Source of the DNA: Trinickia caryophylli
GTDB taxonomy: Bacteria; Pseudomonadota; Gammaproteobacteria; Burkholderiales; Burkholderiaceae
NCBI RefSeq assembly: GCF_034424545.1
Contig: NZ_CP139971.1
Coordinates: 992,001 to 1,056,000, forward strand
Reading direction: 5' to 3'
DNA length: 64,000 nt
The notes beneath the pieces were generated by a model that saw nothing but the letters and a program-made list of their open reading frames with translations, was not told where the DNA came from and ran no database searches. This document shows, piece after piece, positions 16,935 through 25,699 of this stretch (positions are counted from its first letter, which is position 1; each line of letters begins with the position of its first letter). The position numbers and the translations under genes were made by a program.

Positions 16935-17453
16935 ATGCAAACCCGCGATGAGTTGATGGAGCACATACCGCGTCTGCGCCGCTATGCGCGGGCGCTCGTG
17001 CACAACCAGGAGCTCGCCGACGACCTGGTTCAGGACACGCTCGAGCGCGCCCTTGGCCGCATCGATCTCTTTGCCGCCGGCAGCGATCTGCGCGCGTGGC
17101 TCTTTACGATCATGCACAACGTCTTCGCCAATCAGCTGCGAAAAGCGTCTTCGCGCGCCCAGCACGTCTCCGTCGACGACGACGCCATTGCCGAAAGCGA
17201 GTTCGCCGTACCGGCGAACCAGACCCGCTCGCTCGAAGTGCGCGACCTCGATTACGCGCTTCAGCGCCTGCCGGCTGACCAGCGCGAGGTCGTGCTGCTC
17301 GTCGGGCTCGAGGAGATGAGTTATGCCGACGTCGCGCTCGCACTGGGCGTGCCGATCGGCACGGTGATGTCGCGGCTCTCGCGGGCGCGCGAACGGTTGA
17401 GGATGTTGATGGCGGGCGGCCAGCCGGCCCAAAGACTGAGGATGGTGCGATGA
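16935..17453 (+). CDS. ECF RNA polymerase sigma factor
   Basis: This 172-residue protein has only regions 2 and 4, as in ECF sigma factors: LRRYARALVHNQELADDLVQ and RAWLFTIMHNVFANQLRK (region 2), then DYALQRLPADQREVVLLV and SYADVALALGVPIGTVMSRL (region 4, helix-turn-helix). Start chosen at the ATG at 16935 (MQTRDELMEH), where homology begins. The stop overlaps the start of the anti-sigma gene by ATGA, the usual coupling. The divergent DUF305 and beta-propeller genes are likely members of its regulon. Confidence 0.93.
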   Translation: MQTRDELMEHIPRLRRYARALVHNQELADDLVQDTLERALGRIDLFAAGSDLRAWLFTIMHNVFANQLRKASSRAQHVSVDDDAIAESEFAVPANQTRSLEVRDLDYALQRLPADQREVVLLVGLEEMSYADVALALGVPIGTVMSRLSRARERLRMLMAGGQPAQRLRMVR

Positions 17454-18313
17454 AAGACCAACGGGATTCGATCGGGGACGAGCAAATCCATGCCTATGTG
17501 GACGGCACGCTCGGCGAAACCGAGCGCGCCGAAGTGGAGCAGGCCATCGCGCGCGACCCCGCGCTCGCACAGAAGGTCAACGATTATTTCTCGTTGAATG
17601 CCATGCTTCACGAGCGCTATGACCGCGTGCTCACCGAGCCCGTTCCCAAGCGTTTGCGCCGCGGCCCCGCCCGGCACCCGCGCGCGGCGGCCAACTGGCC
17701 GCGCTTCGCGGGGCTGGCGGCCGAGCTCGTGATCGGTGTCGGCATCGGCATGGGGCTGGGCCTGCATCTCGGGAAAACGAGCGCGCCGACGGTTGCAACG
17801 GCCGATCCGGTGGCAAGCCCGGCAGCGAGCCAGGCATCGCCTCTGGTCACGGCCAGTGTCGCCAACAGCGCCGACGCCTTCGCACAGCGCGCTGCGATTG
17901 CGCACGTGGTCTACATGCCGGCTGTCGACCGGCCTTCGTCTGTGAGCCTGAGCCACGAGCAGGATTTCGTGCAGTGGCTCTCGGCTAAACTCGGCACGGA
18001 CATCCATCCGCCGGCGCTTGCCCGCAGCGGCTTCGAACTGATGGGTGGGCGGCTGCTGCATGACGGCAGCGGCACCACGGCCATGTTCATGTATCGGGAT
18101 GCCGAAGGTCAGCGCGTTACGCTGTGCGTTTCGCGCAGGAAGCAGGGCGTGGGAACGACGGCGTTCAAGCTTTACCGCGACGGGCCAGTGAACGTCTTTT
18201 ATTGGGTGGACGGCGACTTCGGCTACGCGATCTCGAGCGGCATCGGCCGCGACGCACTGCTCGATCTCGCGCACGACGTGTACGAGCAGGTTGCCGCCCC
18301 TGCCAAGGGCTGA
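17450..18313 (+). CDS. Anti-sigma factor (membrane-bound)
   Basis: This 287-residue protein begins with a zinc-less anti-sigma-like segment (DEQIHAYVDGTLGETERAEVEQAI, about 9-35), followed by one membrane helix (about 88-106, AAELVIGVGIGMGLGLHLG) and a periplasmic sensor domain of about 180 residues. The first part would bind the ECF factor in the cytoplasm. I do not recognise the periplasmic domain; it contains PPALARSGFELMGGRLL and YWVDGDFGYAISSG, as in other anti-sigma factors of this type. Four-base overlap with the sigma factor gene supports the pairing. Confidence 0.88.
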   Translation: MKDQRDSIGDEQIHAYVDGTLGETERAEVEQAIARDPALAQKVNDYFSLNAMLHERYDRVLTEPVPKRLRRGPARHPRAAANWPRFAGLAAELVIGVGIGMGLGLHLGKTSAPTVATADPVASPAASQASPLVTASVANSADAFAQRAAIAHVVYMPAVDRPSSVSLSHEQDFVQWLSAKLGTDIHPPALARSGFELMGGRLLHDGSGTTAMFMYRDAEGQRVTLCVSRRKQGVGTTAFKLYRDGPVNVFYWVDGDFGYAISSGIGRDALLDLAHDVYEQVAAPAKG

Positions 18314-18329
18314 CGGCCCGGGTGCGGGC

Positions 18330-19091
18330 TCAGCGTTGCGCCGCTTTCTTCCCCGGTTGGCGCGCCGCCGCAGCGGACCACTTTGCCGCGTCGCCCGCGC
18401 TCGCGAGCGGCACGGGGAAATGAACGCCGGCACGCTGCGCGGCCGCGACGATATGGCCTTCGATGGCCTGCCCGGTACGATCCGGGTCGCGAGCCCGCAG
18501 CGCCTCGACGATGGCCGCATGCTCGCGATAGGTCGCAAGCGCCAGCTCGCGCTGATAAAACGGCAGGCGCTGGCTCTCCTGCATAATCTCCGCGCTGTTG
18601 CGCAGAATCGATTCGATGGCCGAATTACCGGCCATCGCCACGATCCTCATGTGGAAATCGAAATCGAGCTGCGCCGCCCGCTCGTAATCGCCTTCCGCAA
18701 GCGCTTCGTGCAGCGTCTCGACGTTGGCGCCCAGCACGGCAAGATCATCGTCGCCGACGGCAAGCGCGGCGAGCCGGGCGACGAACCCTTCCAGCGCGTA
18801 GCGCATCTGATAGGTATCGGGCAGAGAAACCTGATCCTCGAAGCGCCAGCGTTGCGCGCGCGCCGGGCGGGTGCGGTTCACATAGACACCCTTGCCGGCG
18901 CGGATCGTCAGCAGCCCCACGGCTTCGAGCGTCGAAAGTGCCTCGCGCAGCGACGCACGACTGATCTGCAACTCCTCCGAGAGTTGGCGCTGCGCCGGCA
19001 ACAGGCTGCCGACCGGATAGACGCCCTGCTGGATACGCTCGCGAATCGTCGCAATCGCGGCTTCGGTAACGGTTTGGGGGATGCTGTTCAT
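18330..19091 (-). CDS. GntR/FadR-family transcription regulator
   Basis: This 253-residue regulator has an N-terminal winged helix (about 10-75) with QGVYPVGSLLPAQRQLSEEL and ISRASLREALSTLEAVGLL, and a C-terminal all-helical FCD domain (about 95-235) for effector binding, with conserved Asp/His positions (AAQLDFDFHMRIVAMAGN). It is divergent from the dctA-alc-allA operon, which it most likely controls, perhaps in response to a ureide or C4-acid; that is inference from position. It is convergent with the anti-sigma gene on the other side, with a 16-bp gap. Confidence 0.9.
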   Translation of the reverse strand: MNSIPQTVTEAAIATIRERIQQGVYPVGSLLPAQRQLSEELQISRASLREALSTLEAVGLLTIRAGKGVYVNRTRPARAQRWRFEDQVSLPDTYQMRYALEGFVARLAALAVGDDDLAVLGANVETLHEALAEGDYERAAQLDFDFHMRIVAMAGNSAIESILRNSAEIMQESQRLPFYQRELALATYREHAAIVEALRARDPDRTGQAIEGHIVAAAQRAGVHFPVPLASAGDAAKWSAAAARQPGKKAAQR

Positions 19092-19350
19092 GCGTGGCCC
19101 TTGGCGGTCAGACCGGTAGTTTAGTACGGCGCCGCCCTTCCGGCATCCGAGGCGGTCCGAATCGTGCTTGACGCGTTTTGTCCGCCCCCACCGGCACGGG
19201 CCCGCCGAAGTTGCTCCCCTGCACGATTACGGCCCCCCATTGCGTCCACTCGGAAGCCGCCAGCCGCCCGCGAAGCGCGCGGGTTAACCCCGCTCGCCTT
19301 TGCCTTGACTCGCTCATATTGGATTTCTAATATTGGCCTTAGCGCGCCCG

Positions 19351-19377
19351 GTCTGACCAGTATGACCAGTCCGACCG
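19351..19377. repeat. Short 9-bp tandem repeat upstream of dctA
   Basis: Three imperfect 9-bp units (GTCTGACCA, GTATGACCA, GTCCGACCG) about 40 bp before the dctA start. They could be operator half-sites for the divergent GntR regulator (TGACCAGTNTGACCA-like), or a neutral intergenic repeat. Confidence 0.5.
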
Positions 19378-19412
19378 AGAGTGATCTTCTGTTCATTCCA
19401 AGGAGGCTGGCT

Positions 19413-20744
19413 GTGTCGAAGTTTCTGAACTCCCTGTTCGGGCGCGTCGTGATCGCACTCGTCATCGGCGCGGCGCTCGGCGCCGCATTTCCCCACGCCG
19501 GCGAATCGCTGCGCCCGCTCGGCGACGGATTCCTCAAGCTCATCAAGATGGTGGTCGGGCCGATCGTGTTTTGCGTGGTCGTGAGCGGTATGGCCAGCGC
19601 CGGCGATCTGCGCAAGGTCGGCCGCGTGGGCGGCAAGGCAATCGTCTATTTCGAACTCATGACCACGATCGCACTCGTCATCGGCGCGCTGCTCGCCTGG
19701 GTCATTCGCCCCGGTGCCGGCATGAACATCGATCCGCGCACGATCGATAGCGCATCGCTCGCCACCTATACGGAGCATGCCAAGAGCCTCAAGGACGTCG
19801 GCGGATTCATGCTGAAGATCATTCCCGATACGGTGGGCGATGCATTCGCGAAAGGCGACATTCTGCAGATCCTCGTCTTTGCGGTGCTGTTCGGCTCCGC
19901 GCTCTCGCTGCTCGGCGAGAAGGCGGCCCGCGTATCGTCTTTCATCGACGAACTCGCGCAAACGCTCTTTCGCATCATGAGCTTCGTCATCAAGCTCGCG
20001 CCGCTCGGCGTGCTCGGCGCCATCGCTTTCACCACCGGCAAGTATGGTGTGGCATCGCTCAAGCAACTGAGCCTGCTCGTGGCCGTGTTTTACGCAAGCT
20101 GCGTCGTATTCGTCTGCGTGGTCCTCGGCCTCGCGATGCGGCTTGCCGGCTTCAACATCTTCAAGCTGATCCGCTATTTCAAGGACGAACTGTCGATCGT
20201 GCTCGGCACCGCATCGTCCGATGCCGTGCTGCCGCAGGTCATGCGCAAGCTCGAATGGCTCGGCATCAAGGATTCGACGGTCGGCCTCGTCATTCCCACC
20301 GGCTACTCGTTCAATCTCGACGGCTTCTCGATCTACCTCACGCTGGCGGTGCTGTTCATTGCGCAGGCGACGAATACACCGCTTTCGCTGCACGATCTCA
20401 TTCTCGTCGTGCTGATATCGCTCGTCACCTCCAAGGGCGCGCACGGCATTCCCGGCTCCGCCATCGTGATCCTCGCCGCCACGCTTTCGGCTATTCCCGC
20501 CATTCCCGTGCTGGGCCTCGTGTTGATTCTTCCGGTCGACTGGTTCGTCGGTATCGCGCGCGCCCTGACGAATCTGATCGGCAACTGCGTGGCTGCCATC
20601 GTCGTGGCCGCGTGGGAAAACGACATCGACAAGGCGCGCGCCCGCCGCGTATTGAACGGCGAGCCCGGATTGCAGTTCACCCCGCAGGAAGCTTCATCCG
20701 TGCCGGGCGAGGCACCCGCGGTCGCAGCCGCGCGCGCCGGCTGA
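19413..20744 (+). CDS. dctA: C4-dicarboxylate/proton symporter DctA
   Basis: This 443-residue inner-membrane transporter of the DAACS family imports succinate, fumarate and malate. Family marks are present: FLKLIKMVVGPIVFCVVVSG, the serine-rich SSDAVLPQVMRKLE motif (HP1), YSFNLDGFSIYLTLAVLFIA and SKGAHGIPGSAIVILA (HP2). Start chosen at the GTG at 19413 because AGGAGG ends 6 bases upstream and the length then matches the family; an upstream ATG gives a 20-residue extension without homology. It leads the operon with allantoicase and ureidoglycolate lyase, whose products feed the glyoxylate/C4-acid pool. Confidence 0.93.
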   Translation: MSKFLNSLFGRVVIALVIGAALGAAFPHAGESLRPLGDGFLKLIKMVVGPIVFCVVVSGMASAGDLRKVGRVGGKAIVYFELMTTIALVIGALLAWVIRPGAGMNIDPRTIDSASLATYTEHAKSLKDVGGFMLKIIPDTVGDAFAKGDILQILVFAVLFGSALSLLGEKAARVSSFIDELAQTLFRIMSFVIKLAPLGVLGAIAFTTGKYGVASLKQLSLLVAVFYASCVVFVCVVLGLAMRLAGFNIFKLIRYFKDELSIVLGTASSDAVLPQVMRKLEWLGIKDSTVGLVIPTGYSFNLDGFSIYLTLAVLFIAQATNTPLSLHDLILVVLISLVTSKGAHGIPGSAIVILAATLSAIPAIPVLGLVLILPVDWFVGIARALTNLIGNCVAAIVVAAWENDIDKARARRVLNGEPGLQFTPQEASSVPGEAPAVAAARAG

Positions 20745-20804
20745 CGTGCGTTCGCCCAGGCCGGAGTCAACACCTTCTCGTACCGCCAACCCGACATCTC
20801 TACC

Positions 20805-21815
20805 ATGGCCATTATTGCAACCGATCCTCATGCGCCCGAATTCGTGCGCCGCTACGTCAATCTCGCCGACTCCCGCCTGGGCGCCTGCGCGCTCGAGGCC
20901 AGCGACGAATTCTTCGCCCCCAAGGCGCGCATGCTCAATCCCGAACCCGCCGTTTTCATTCCGGGCAAATACGACGAGCACGGCAAATGGATGGACGGGT
21001 GGGAAACCCGCCGCAAGCGCACGACGGGCTACGACTGGTGCATCGTCAAGCTCGCGCGGCCCGGCGTCATCAAGGGGCTCGACCTCGATACAAGCCATTT
21101 CACCGGCAATTTCCCGCCGGCCGCGTCCGTCGAAGCGGCCTTCGTCGAAAACGACGCGCTCGCCACGGCCCAATGGACCGATATCGTTGCGTCGGTCACG
21201 CTTCAAGGCAACACGCACCACTACCACGCCGTGGCCGATAACCGCGCATTCACGCACGTACGCGTGAATCTTTACCCCGACGGCGGCCTTGCCCGGCTGC
21301 GCGTCTATGGCCAGCCTCAGGTCGACTGGACGCACGTGGGCGACAGCGAATCCGTCGATCTCGCCGCAATGGAAATGGGCGCGTACGTCGTGGCTGCCAA
21401 CAACGAGCACTTCGGCGCCGCCTCGAATCTGCTGATGCCCGGGCGCGGCGTGAACATGGGCGACGGCTGGGAAACCCGGCGCCGGCGCGAGCCCGGCAAC
21501 GACTGGTGCATCGTCGCGCTCGCGCACGCGGGAGAGATCCGGCGAATCGACGTGGATACGGCCCACTTCAAGGGCAACTTCCCCGACCGATGCTCGATTC
21601 AGGCCGCATGCGTCACGGGCGGCACGGATGCCTCGCTCGTCACGCAATCGATGTTCTGGCCCGTGCTGCTGCCCGAGCAGAAGCTCCAAATGGACCACGT
21701 GCACAGCTTCACCGAAGGAATCGCCGCACTCGGCCCCGTCACGCACGTGCGGTTCAACATCGTTCCCGATGGCGGCGTATCGCGCCTGCGACTGTTCGGC
21801 AGCCCCAAACGATGA
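20805..21815 (+). CDS. alc: Allantoicase
   Basis: This 336-residue enzyme hydrolyses allantoate to ureidoglycolate and urea in purine/ureide degradation. It is made of two similar halves, each a jelly-roll: compare [20 protein letters not shown] (about 65-84) with [20 protein letters not shown] (about 223-242), and [11 protein letters not shown] with [11 protein letters not shown]. This duplication is typical of allantoicase. It follows dctA by 60 bp and overlaps allA by four bases, so all three should be cotranscribed. Confidence 0.95.
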   Translation: MAIIATDPHAPEFVRRYVNLADSRLGACALEASDEFFAPKARMLNPEPAVFIPGKYDEHGKWMDGWETRRKRTTGYDWCIVKLARPGVIKGLDLDTSHFTGNFPPAASVEAAFVENDALATAQWTDIVASVTLQGNTHHYHAVADNRAFTHVRVNLYPDGGLARLRVYGQPQVDWTHVGDSESVDLAAMEMGAYVVAANNEHFGAASNLLMPGRGVNMGDGWETRRRREPGNDWCIVALAHAGEIRRIDVDTAHFKGNFPDRCSIQAACVTGGTDASLVTQSMFWPVLLPEQKLQMDHVHSFTEGIAALGPVTHVRFNIVPDGGVSRLRLFGSPKR

Positions 21816-22321
21816 AGACACTCGCGATCGAACCGCTGACGCGCGAGGCGTTTGCGCCTTTCGGCGACGTCGTCGAGCTCGACGGCGCGCGTCATTTCCC
21901 AATCAACGGCGGTACCACCGAGCGGTATCACGACCTTGCGCGCATCGACGTTGGCGCGGGCGAGGGCCGCCCCATCGTCAGCCTGTTCCGCGCGCAACCG
22001 CGCGCGTGGCCCATCGACGTCGCGATGATGGAGCGGCATCCGCTGGGCTCGCAGACGTTCCTCCCGCTCGGCGAAACGCCCTACCTCGTCGTGGTCGCGC
22101 CGCCCGGACCGTTATCGCCCGCCTCGCTGCGCGCATTCGTGACGCAAGGATGGCAGGGCGTCAATTACGCGCGCGGCGTCTGGCACCACCCGCTGCTCGC
22201 GCTCGAATGCGTAAGCGACTTCGTCGTCATCGATCGAGCCGGCGAAGGCCACAACTGCGATGAACTGTCGCTCCCCGAACCGATCCGGCTGGCGGTGCCG
22301 AGCATGGCAGCAACGGCATAG
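21812..22321 (+). CDS. allA: Ureidoglycolate lyase
   Basis: This 169-residue enzyme splits ureidoglycolate into glyoxylate and urea, the step after allantoicase. Family marks: [20 protein letters not shown] at the start, [14 protein letters not shown], and the metal/substrate region [16 protein letters not shown]. Start at the ATG at 21812, overlapping the allantoicase stop (ATGA); a longer in-frame opening to 21506 lies inside alc and is not used. No urease gene is in the window, so urea handling is elsewhere. Confidence 0.93.
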   Translation: MKTLAIEPLTREAFAPFGDVVELDGARHFPINGGTTERYHDLARIDVGAGEGRPIVSLFRAQPRAWPIDVAMMERHPLGSQTFLPLGETPYLVVVAPPGPLSPASLRAFVTQGWQGVNYARGVWHHPLLALECVSDFVVIDRAGEGHNCDELSLPEPIRLAVPSMAATA

Positions 22322-22501
22322 CAGCCCCGCCCCGCCTTGCTGCACAGGGGGGCGGCCCTGTGTTCCACCACATCGCCCCCTCTCGCTCGAGCCCTGCAAC
22401 GCCACCATGGTGTTGCGCAGTTGACAGCAGAAAACGCGCTCCCTGATCCAGAATGCATGCGCTATTGCTATTTCTATTGCTACTGCCATCGGGGATCGGA
22501 G

Positions 22502-23515
22502 TTGAAACGCAGCACGCGCTTATTGGCCCGGCTTTGGCCGATCGGTATCGGGATCGGTGTCGGAATGACGGCTGTACTTTCAACGTCGTGCGCATCGGCT
22601 CAGGAGTTGAGCCTGTATGCCGGCCCGCTGACCGGAAGCAGCGGCAACCGGTCGTACTCGTGGGCCCTCGATTACACCGAGGGATTCGGCCGGTATTTCG
22701 CCGGCAGCATCGAATGGCTCAACGAAGGCCATGTGCCGGGCCATCATCGCGATGGGCAGGCCGTACTGATTTGGGCCCGGCTGCCAAGCCCGACGCGCCG
22801 GTTCGTTTTCTCCGTCGGCGTCGGCCCGTATCGCTATTTCGATACCGAAACGGCCGCCAATGGCGGCGGCTATTCGAATACGCATGGCTGGGGCGTGGTT
22901 TATAGCGCACGCGCCTCGTTTTACAGCGCACACCGGTGGACGGCCAACCTGCAACTCAACCGTGTTCAGGTGTCGAGCGGCCCAGCGACCACAGCGGTGC
23001 TGGTCGGTATCGGCTACCAGCTCGACGCGCCCGGCGAGCGCGGGCCGCGCGCCTTCGCCCTGCCGCGCACGCAAAAGGTGACGAACAACGAGGTTTCGCT
23101 GCTGGCCGGGGAGACGATCCTCAACAACAATGGCTCGAATACGTCGATTGCCGAGGCGATCGAATTCCGGCACGGCCTCACGCGCTATCTCGATGGCACG
23201 ATCGGCTATCTGCACGAAGGCGGTGCGCTGAAAAGCCGTCGCGACGGCATCACCGCCCAGCTCTGGCTCACGCGTGCCTTCTTCGACGAGCGCCTGACGC
23301 TCGGTATAGGCGCGGGCACCTACGCCGCCATTCACCGGCCCGACGGGGCCGATGGCGGTATTACCGGCGACGGAATATTTTCCGGTCTCGTGTCCATTAC
23401 GGCGTCTTACCGGCTCACGCCACATTGGTCTGCGCGATTGACGTGGAATCGCGTTGTCACGCATTACAGCCGCGATACGGATGTCATTCTCGGCGGCATC
23501 GGCTATCGTTTTTGA
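22502..23515 (+). CDS. Outer-membrane beta-barrel protein with two internal repeats
   Basis: Chosen start is a TTG at 22502, giving 337 residues with a signal peptide (about 1-33). GGGGA lies about 7 bases upstream. An in-frame ATG at 22457 would add a Tyr/Cys-rich stretch with no signal character. The mature protein consists of two similar halves, about 36-174 and 197-337: ELSLYAGPL/EVSLLAGET, WLNEGHVPGHHRDGQAVLIW/YLHEGGALKSRRDGITAQLW, SVGVGPY/GIGAGTY, and VLVGIGYQL/ILGGIGYRF. Alternating hydrophobic strands and the final Phe indicate outer-membrane barrels. Function unknown; a lipid-A-modifying or small-barrel family is possible. Confidence 0.7.
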   Translation: MKRSTRLLARLWPIGIGIGVGMTAVLSTSCASAQELSLYAGPLTGSSGNRSYSWALDYTEGFGRYFAGSIEWLNEGHVPGHHRDGQAVLIWARLPSPTRRFVFSVGVGPYRYFDTETAANGGGYSNTHGWGVVYSARASFYSAHRWTANLQLNRVQVSSGPATTAVLVGIGYQLDAPGERGPRAFALPRTQKVTNNEVSLLAGETILNNNGSNTSIAEAIEFRHGLTRYLDGTIGYLHEGGALKSRRDGITAQLWLTRAFFDERLTLGIGAGTYAAIHRPDGADGGITGDGIFSGLVSITASYRLTPHWSARLTWNRVVTHYSRDTDVILGGIGYRF

Positions 23516-23524
23516 GCCCGTTGC

Positions 23525-23932
23525 TCAAACGCCTGACGCGGACTGCCCATCGCGCGCGTATTGCGGCAAGCCATCCGACAGCACGATCCACGGCAGCTTC
23601 TGCGAAACCCACGTGTGAAGCGTGGGCGGCACCGCGGCCGGCTCGTCGAGCGTGCCGGTCGCCACGTCGATTTCGCCCGCATGCTTCGCGTGGCGATAAG
23701 TCAATTGCGAGCCGCAGTGCCCACAGAACGTGCGCATTACCTCCGCGCTGGACGTGATCGCCTTGGGTTCGCCGCGCACGACACGCAATTCGCTCGCCTT
23801 CACCGTCAACCATGCGACGAACGGCGCACCCGCAATGCGCCGGCAATCCATGCAATGACAAATCAGCGAACTGAACGGCGCCGCGAGCAATTCATAGCGG
23901 ATTCGACCGCAAAAACAACCTCCCTCCAGCAT
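23525..23932 (-). CDS. GFA (Mss4-like) zinc-binding family protein
   Basis: This 135-residue protein has the GFA family cysteines: GGCFCGRIRYEL near the start, CHCMDCRR in the middle and TFCGHCGSQL later, which bind structural and catalytic zinc. Named for glutathione-dependent formaldehyde-activating enzyme, most members have no proven substrate. Start chosen at the second of two adjacent ATGs (23932), since AGGAGG lies 5 bases upstream of it. It is convergent with the barrel gene (9-bp gap) and on the same strand as the YnfA gene. Confidence 0.88.
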   Translation of the reverse strand: MLEGGCFCGRIRYELLAAPFSSLICHCMDCRRIAGAPFVAWLTVKASELRVVRGEPKAITSSAEVMRTFCGHCGSQLTYRHAKHAGEIDVATGTLDEPAAVPPTLHTWVSQKLPWIVLSDGLPQYARDGQSASGV

Positions 23933-23975
23933 CATCGCCTCCTTTCGCGTGGGACGAATGCGCCCCGGCCACGTG

Positions 23976-24293
23976 CTACTTCGGCTGAAATGCAATCAGT
24001 CCCATGCCCAGCAATGCAAGCGACACGCCAGCCAAGTCCCAGCTCGACGGCCTGACGCCGTCGACGAGCCAGAGCCACACCAGCGCGACCGACACATAAA
24101 CGCCGCCGTACGCCGCATAGACGCGCCCCGCGGCAGCCGGATGCAGCGTCAACAACCACGAAAACACCACGAGCGAGGCCGCGGCCGGCACGAGCAGCCA
24201 GGGACTTCCCCCCTCCTTCAGCCACCGATAAGGCAAATAACAGCCCAGTATTTCCGCAATGGCGGTCACCACAAAGAGAAAAACGGTCTTCAC
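23976..24293 (-). CDS. YnfA/UPF0060 small membrane protein
   Basis: This 105-residue protein has four membrane helices and the UPF0060 pattern: [20 protein letters not shown], then [20 protein letters not shown] and a final [11 protein letters not shown]. The family resembles small multidrug-resistance transporters; its substrate is not known. Start is the GTG at 24293, where homology begins; a longer frame runs upstream into the porin gene and is not used. It lies 43 bp before the GFA gene on the same strand. Confidence 0.9.
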   Translation of the reverse strand: MKTVFLFVVTAIAEILGCYLPYRWLKEGGSPWLLVPAAASLVVFSWLLTLHPAAAGRVYAAYGGVYVSVALVWLWLVDGVRPSSWDLAGVSLALLGMGLIAFQPK

Positions 24294-24364
24294 GATTGCG
24301 CGGTCTTTCCGGAGAGCGTTCAGGCCGCCTATGGTACCCGCCCTGCAACCCAGGACCGCGCCGC

Positions 24365-25441
24365 TCAGAAGCGGTCGATCATGCCGATCTGAAACCCGCG
24401 CACGGGCGCGCCGGGATAGGCGACCGGCAAACCCGTCACGTTCACGCCGCGCAGCGTGAACGCGCCACTCCCCCGATTGCGCAGCGACGCCGCACTCGCG
24501 TAGAACAGCAGCTTTTTCGACACCTCGTATTCGCAAGCCACGCTGAATTGATCGGCATCGTTGCCGGCGCCCGAGCGGTCGCGCATATACGTGTAGCCGA
24601 ACGACGTGCGAAAGCGCGGTGTCACGGCGTAACGCGCCGATACGGAAAGGCCGTCGTCGTGGTAGCTTGGCGACGCGCAATAGCCGTTGAAGAAAGAAAC
24701 GAAAGCCGTCCAGGCACCGAGCAGATAGGAAACACCGCCAAGGTTGGCGCGCAGCGCGCCGCTGCCGTTTGTTTGCTGATGCGCAAAGGAGGCGTGCAAC
24801 GGGCCACGGCGGTAGTCGATCGTTTCGAAGTGACCTGCAAGGCCATTGCCCGCGTTCGCCCCACCTTCGCGCAGCGAAACCATCGTGGTTGCCGAGAAGC
24901 CATGCAAGTCCGGCGAAAGGTAAGTAAGGGCGTTGTTGACGTAGGGCGTGATTTTCGAAAGATTATTGAGCCCCGAGGCGATCGTGCCCGCGCCGAATGC
25001 GTCGAGTTGCCCCTTGAACGGAATGTAAATGGGCGAATATTGCCGCCCCATCCTCACTTCGCCCCAGGGCGCGCCTACTCCGATCCACGCCTGCCGGCTG
25101 AAAATCGTATTGGTGGACGCGAAGCTGCCATCGGCCGAACTGAAGCCGTTCTCGAGTTCGAACAATATCCGCGTGTGCGCGCCGATCGGCTCGGCACCGC
25201 GGATGCCGAAGCGCGAGCCGCGATACGCGCCGGAATCGAGCCGCGGCGTCCAGCCCGAGCCCGGGTTCGTGATTTCGATGCTGGTATCGAGGGCGCCGTA
25301 GAGCGTGACGGAGCTTTGCGCTCGCGCGCCGTGCATCGCCATGAGCGCGCCGGCCGCTATACCAAGATATCGAAAGCGTTGCCGGCGCCTCGCCTGTTGG
25401 CGCTGGCTCCTCATGCATTCCGTTGCGTCGAGCATGGGCAA
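24365..25441 (-). CDS. Gram-negative porin (Burkholderia type)
   Basis: This 358-residue outer-membrane porin of the Gram-negative general-diffusion family shows [16 protein letters not shown] directly after the signal peptide, [52 protein letters not shown] (with the constriction-zone loop following), and a C-terminal strand ending in Phe. The signal peptide is long if the ATG at 25441 is used; an ATG at 25414 (MRSQRQQ) is an alternative. Such porins are trimeric channels for small hydrophilic solutes. No operon partner is apparent. Confidence 0.9.
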   Translation of the reverse strand: MPMLDATECMRSQRQQARRRQRFRYLGIAAGALMAMHGARAQSSVTLYGALDTSIEITNPGSGWTPRLDSGAYRGSRFGIRGAEPIGAHTRILFELENGFSSADGSFASTNTIFSRQAWIGVGAPWGEVRMGRQYSPIYIPFKGQLDAFGAGTIASGLNNLSKITPYVNNALTYLSPDLHGFSATTMVSLREGGANAGNGLAGHFETIDYRRGPLHASFAHQQTNGSGALRANLGGVSYLLGAWTAFVSFFNGYCASPSYHDDGLSVSARYAVTPRFRTSFGYTYMRDRSGAGNDADQFSVACEYEVSKKLLFYASAASLRNRGSGAFTLRGVNVTGLPVAYPGAPVRGFQIGMIDRF

Positions 25442-25699
25442 CTCCGGGATCCGCGTAGCGGCAATGACTGTTCACGTTTGGCAGCAGCATAGCAGCTGGG
25501 ATACACCGGCGAGGTCCAAAACTGGCAACCGTCTTTGCCGAGCTCGATCGGGACGGTTGCTCTTAGCTACTCCCAATGCCCTATCGACATGCTCGAGAGC
25601 CATGCCCGGGCCGCCGCATCGTGGACCGGCCGCGCGCGGAAACCGCGCACCGACATCGGACGCTATTCATTCATCGGCAGCGGCGGCGAGAACGCGTAT

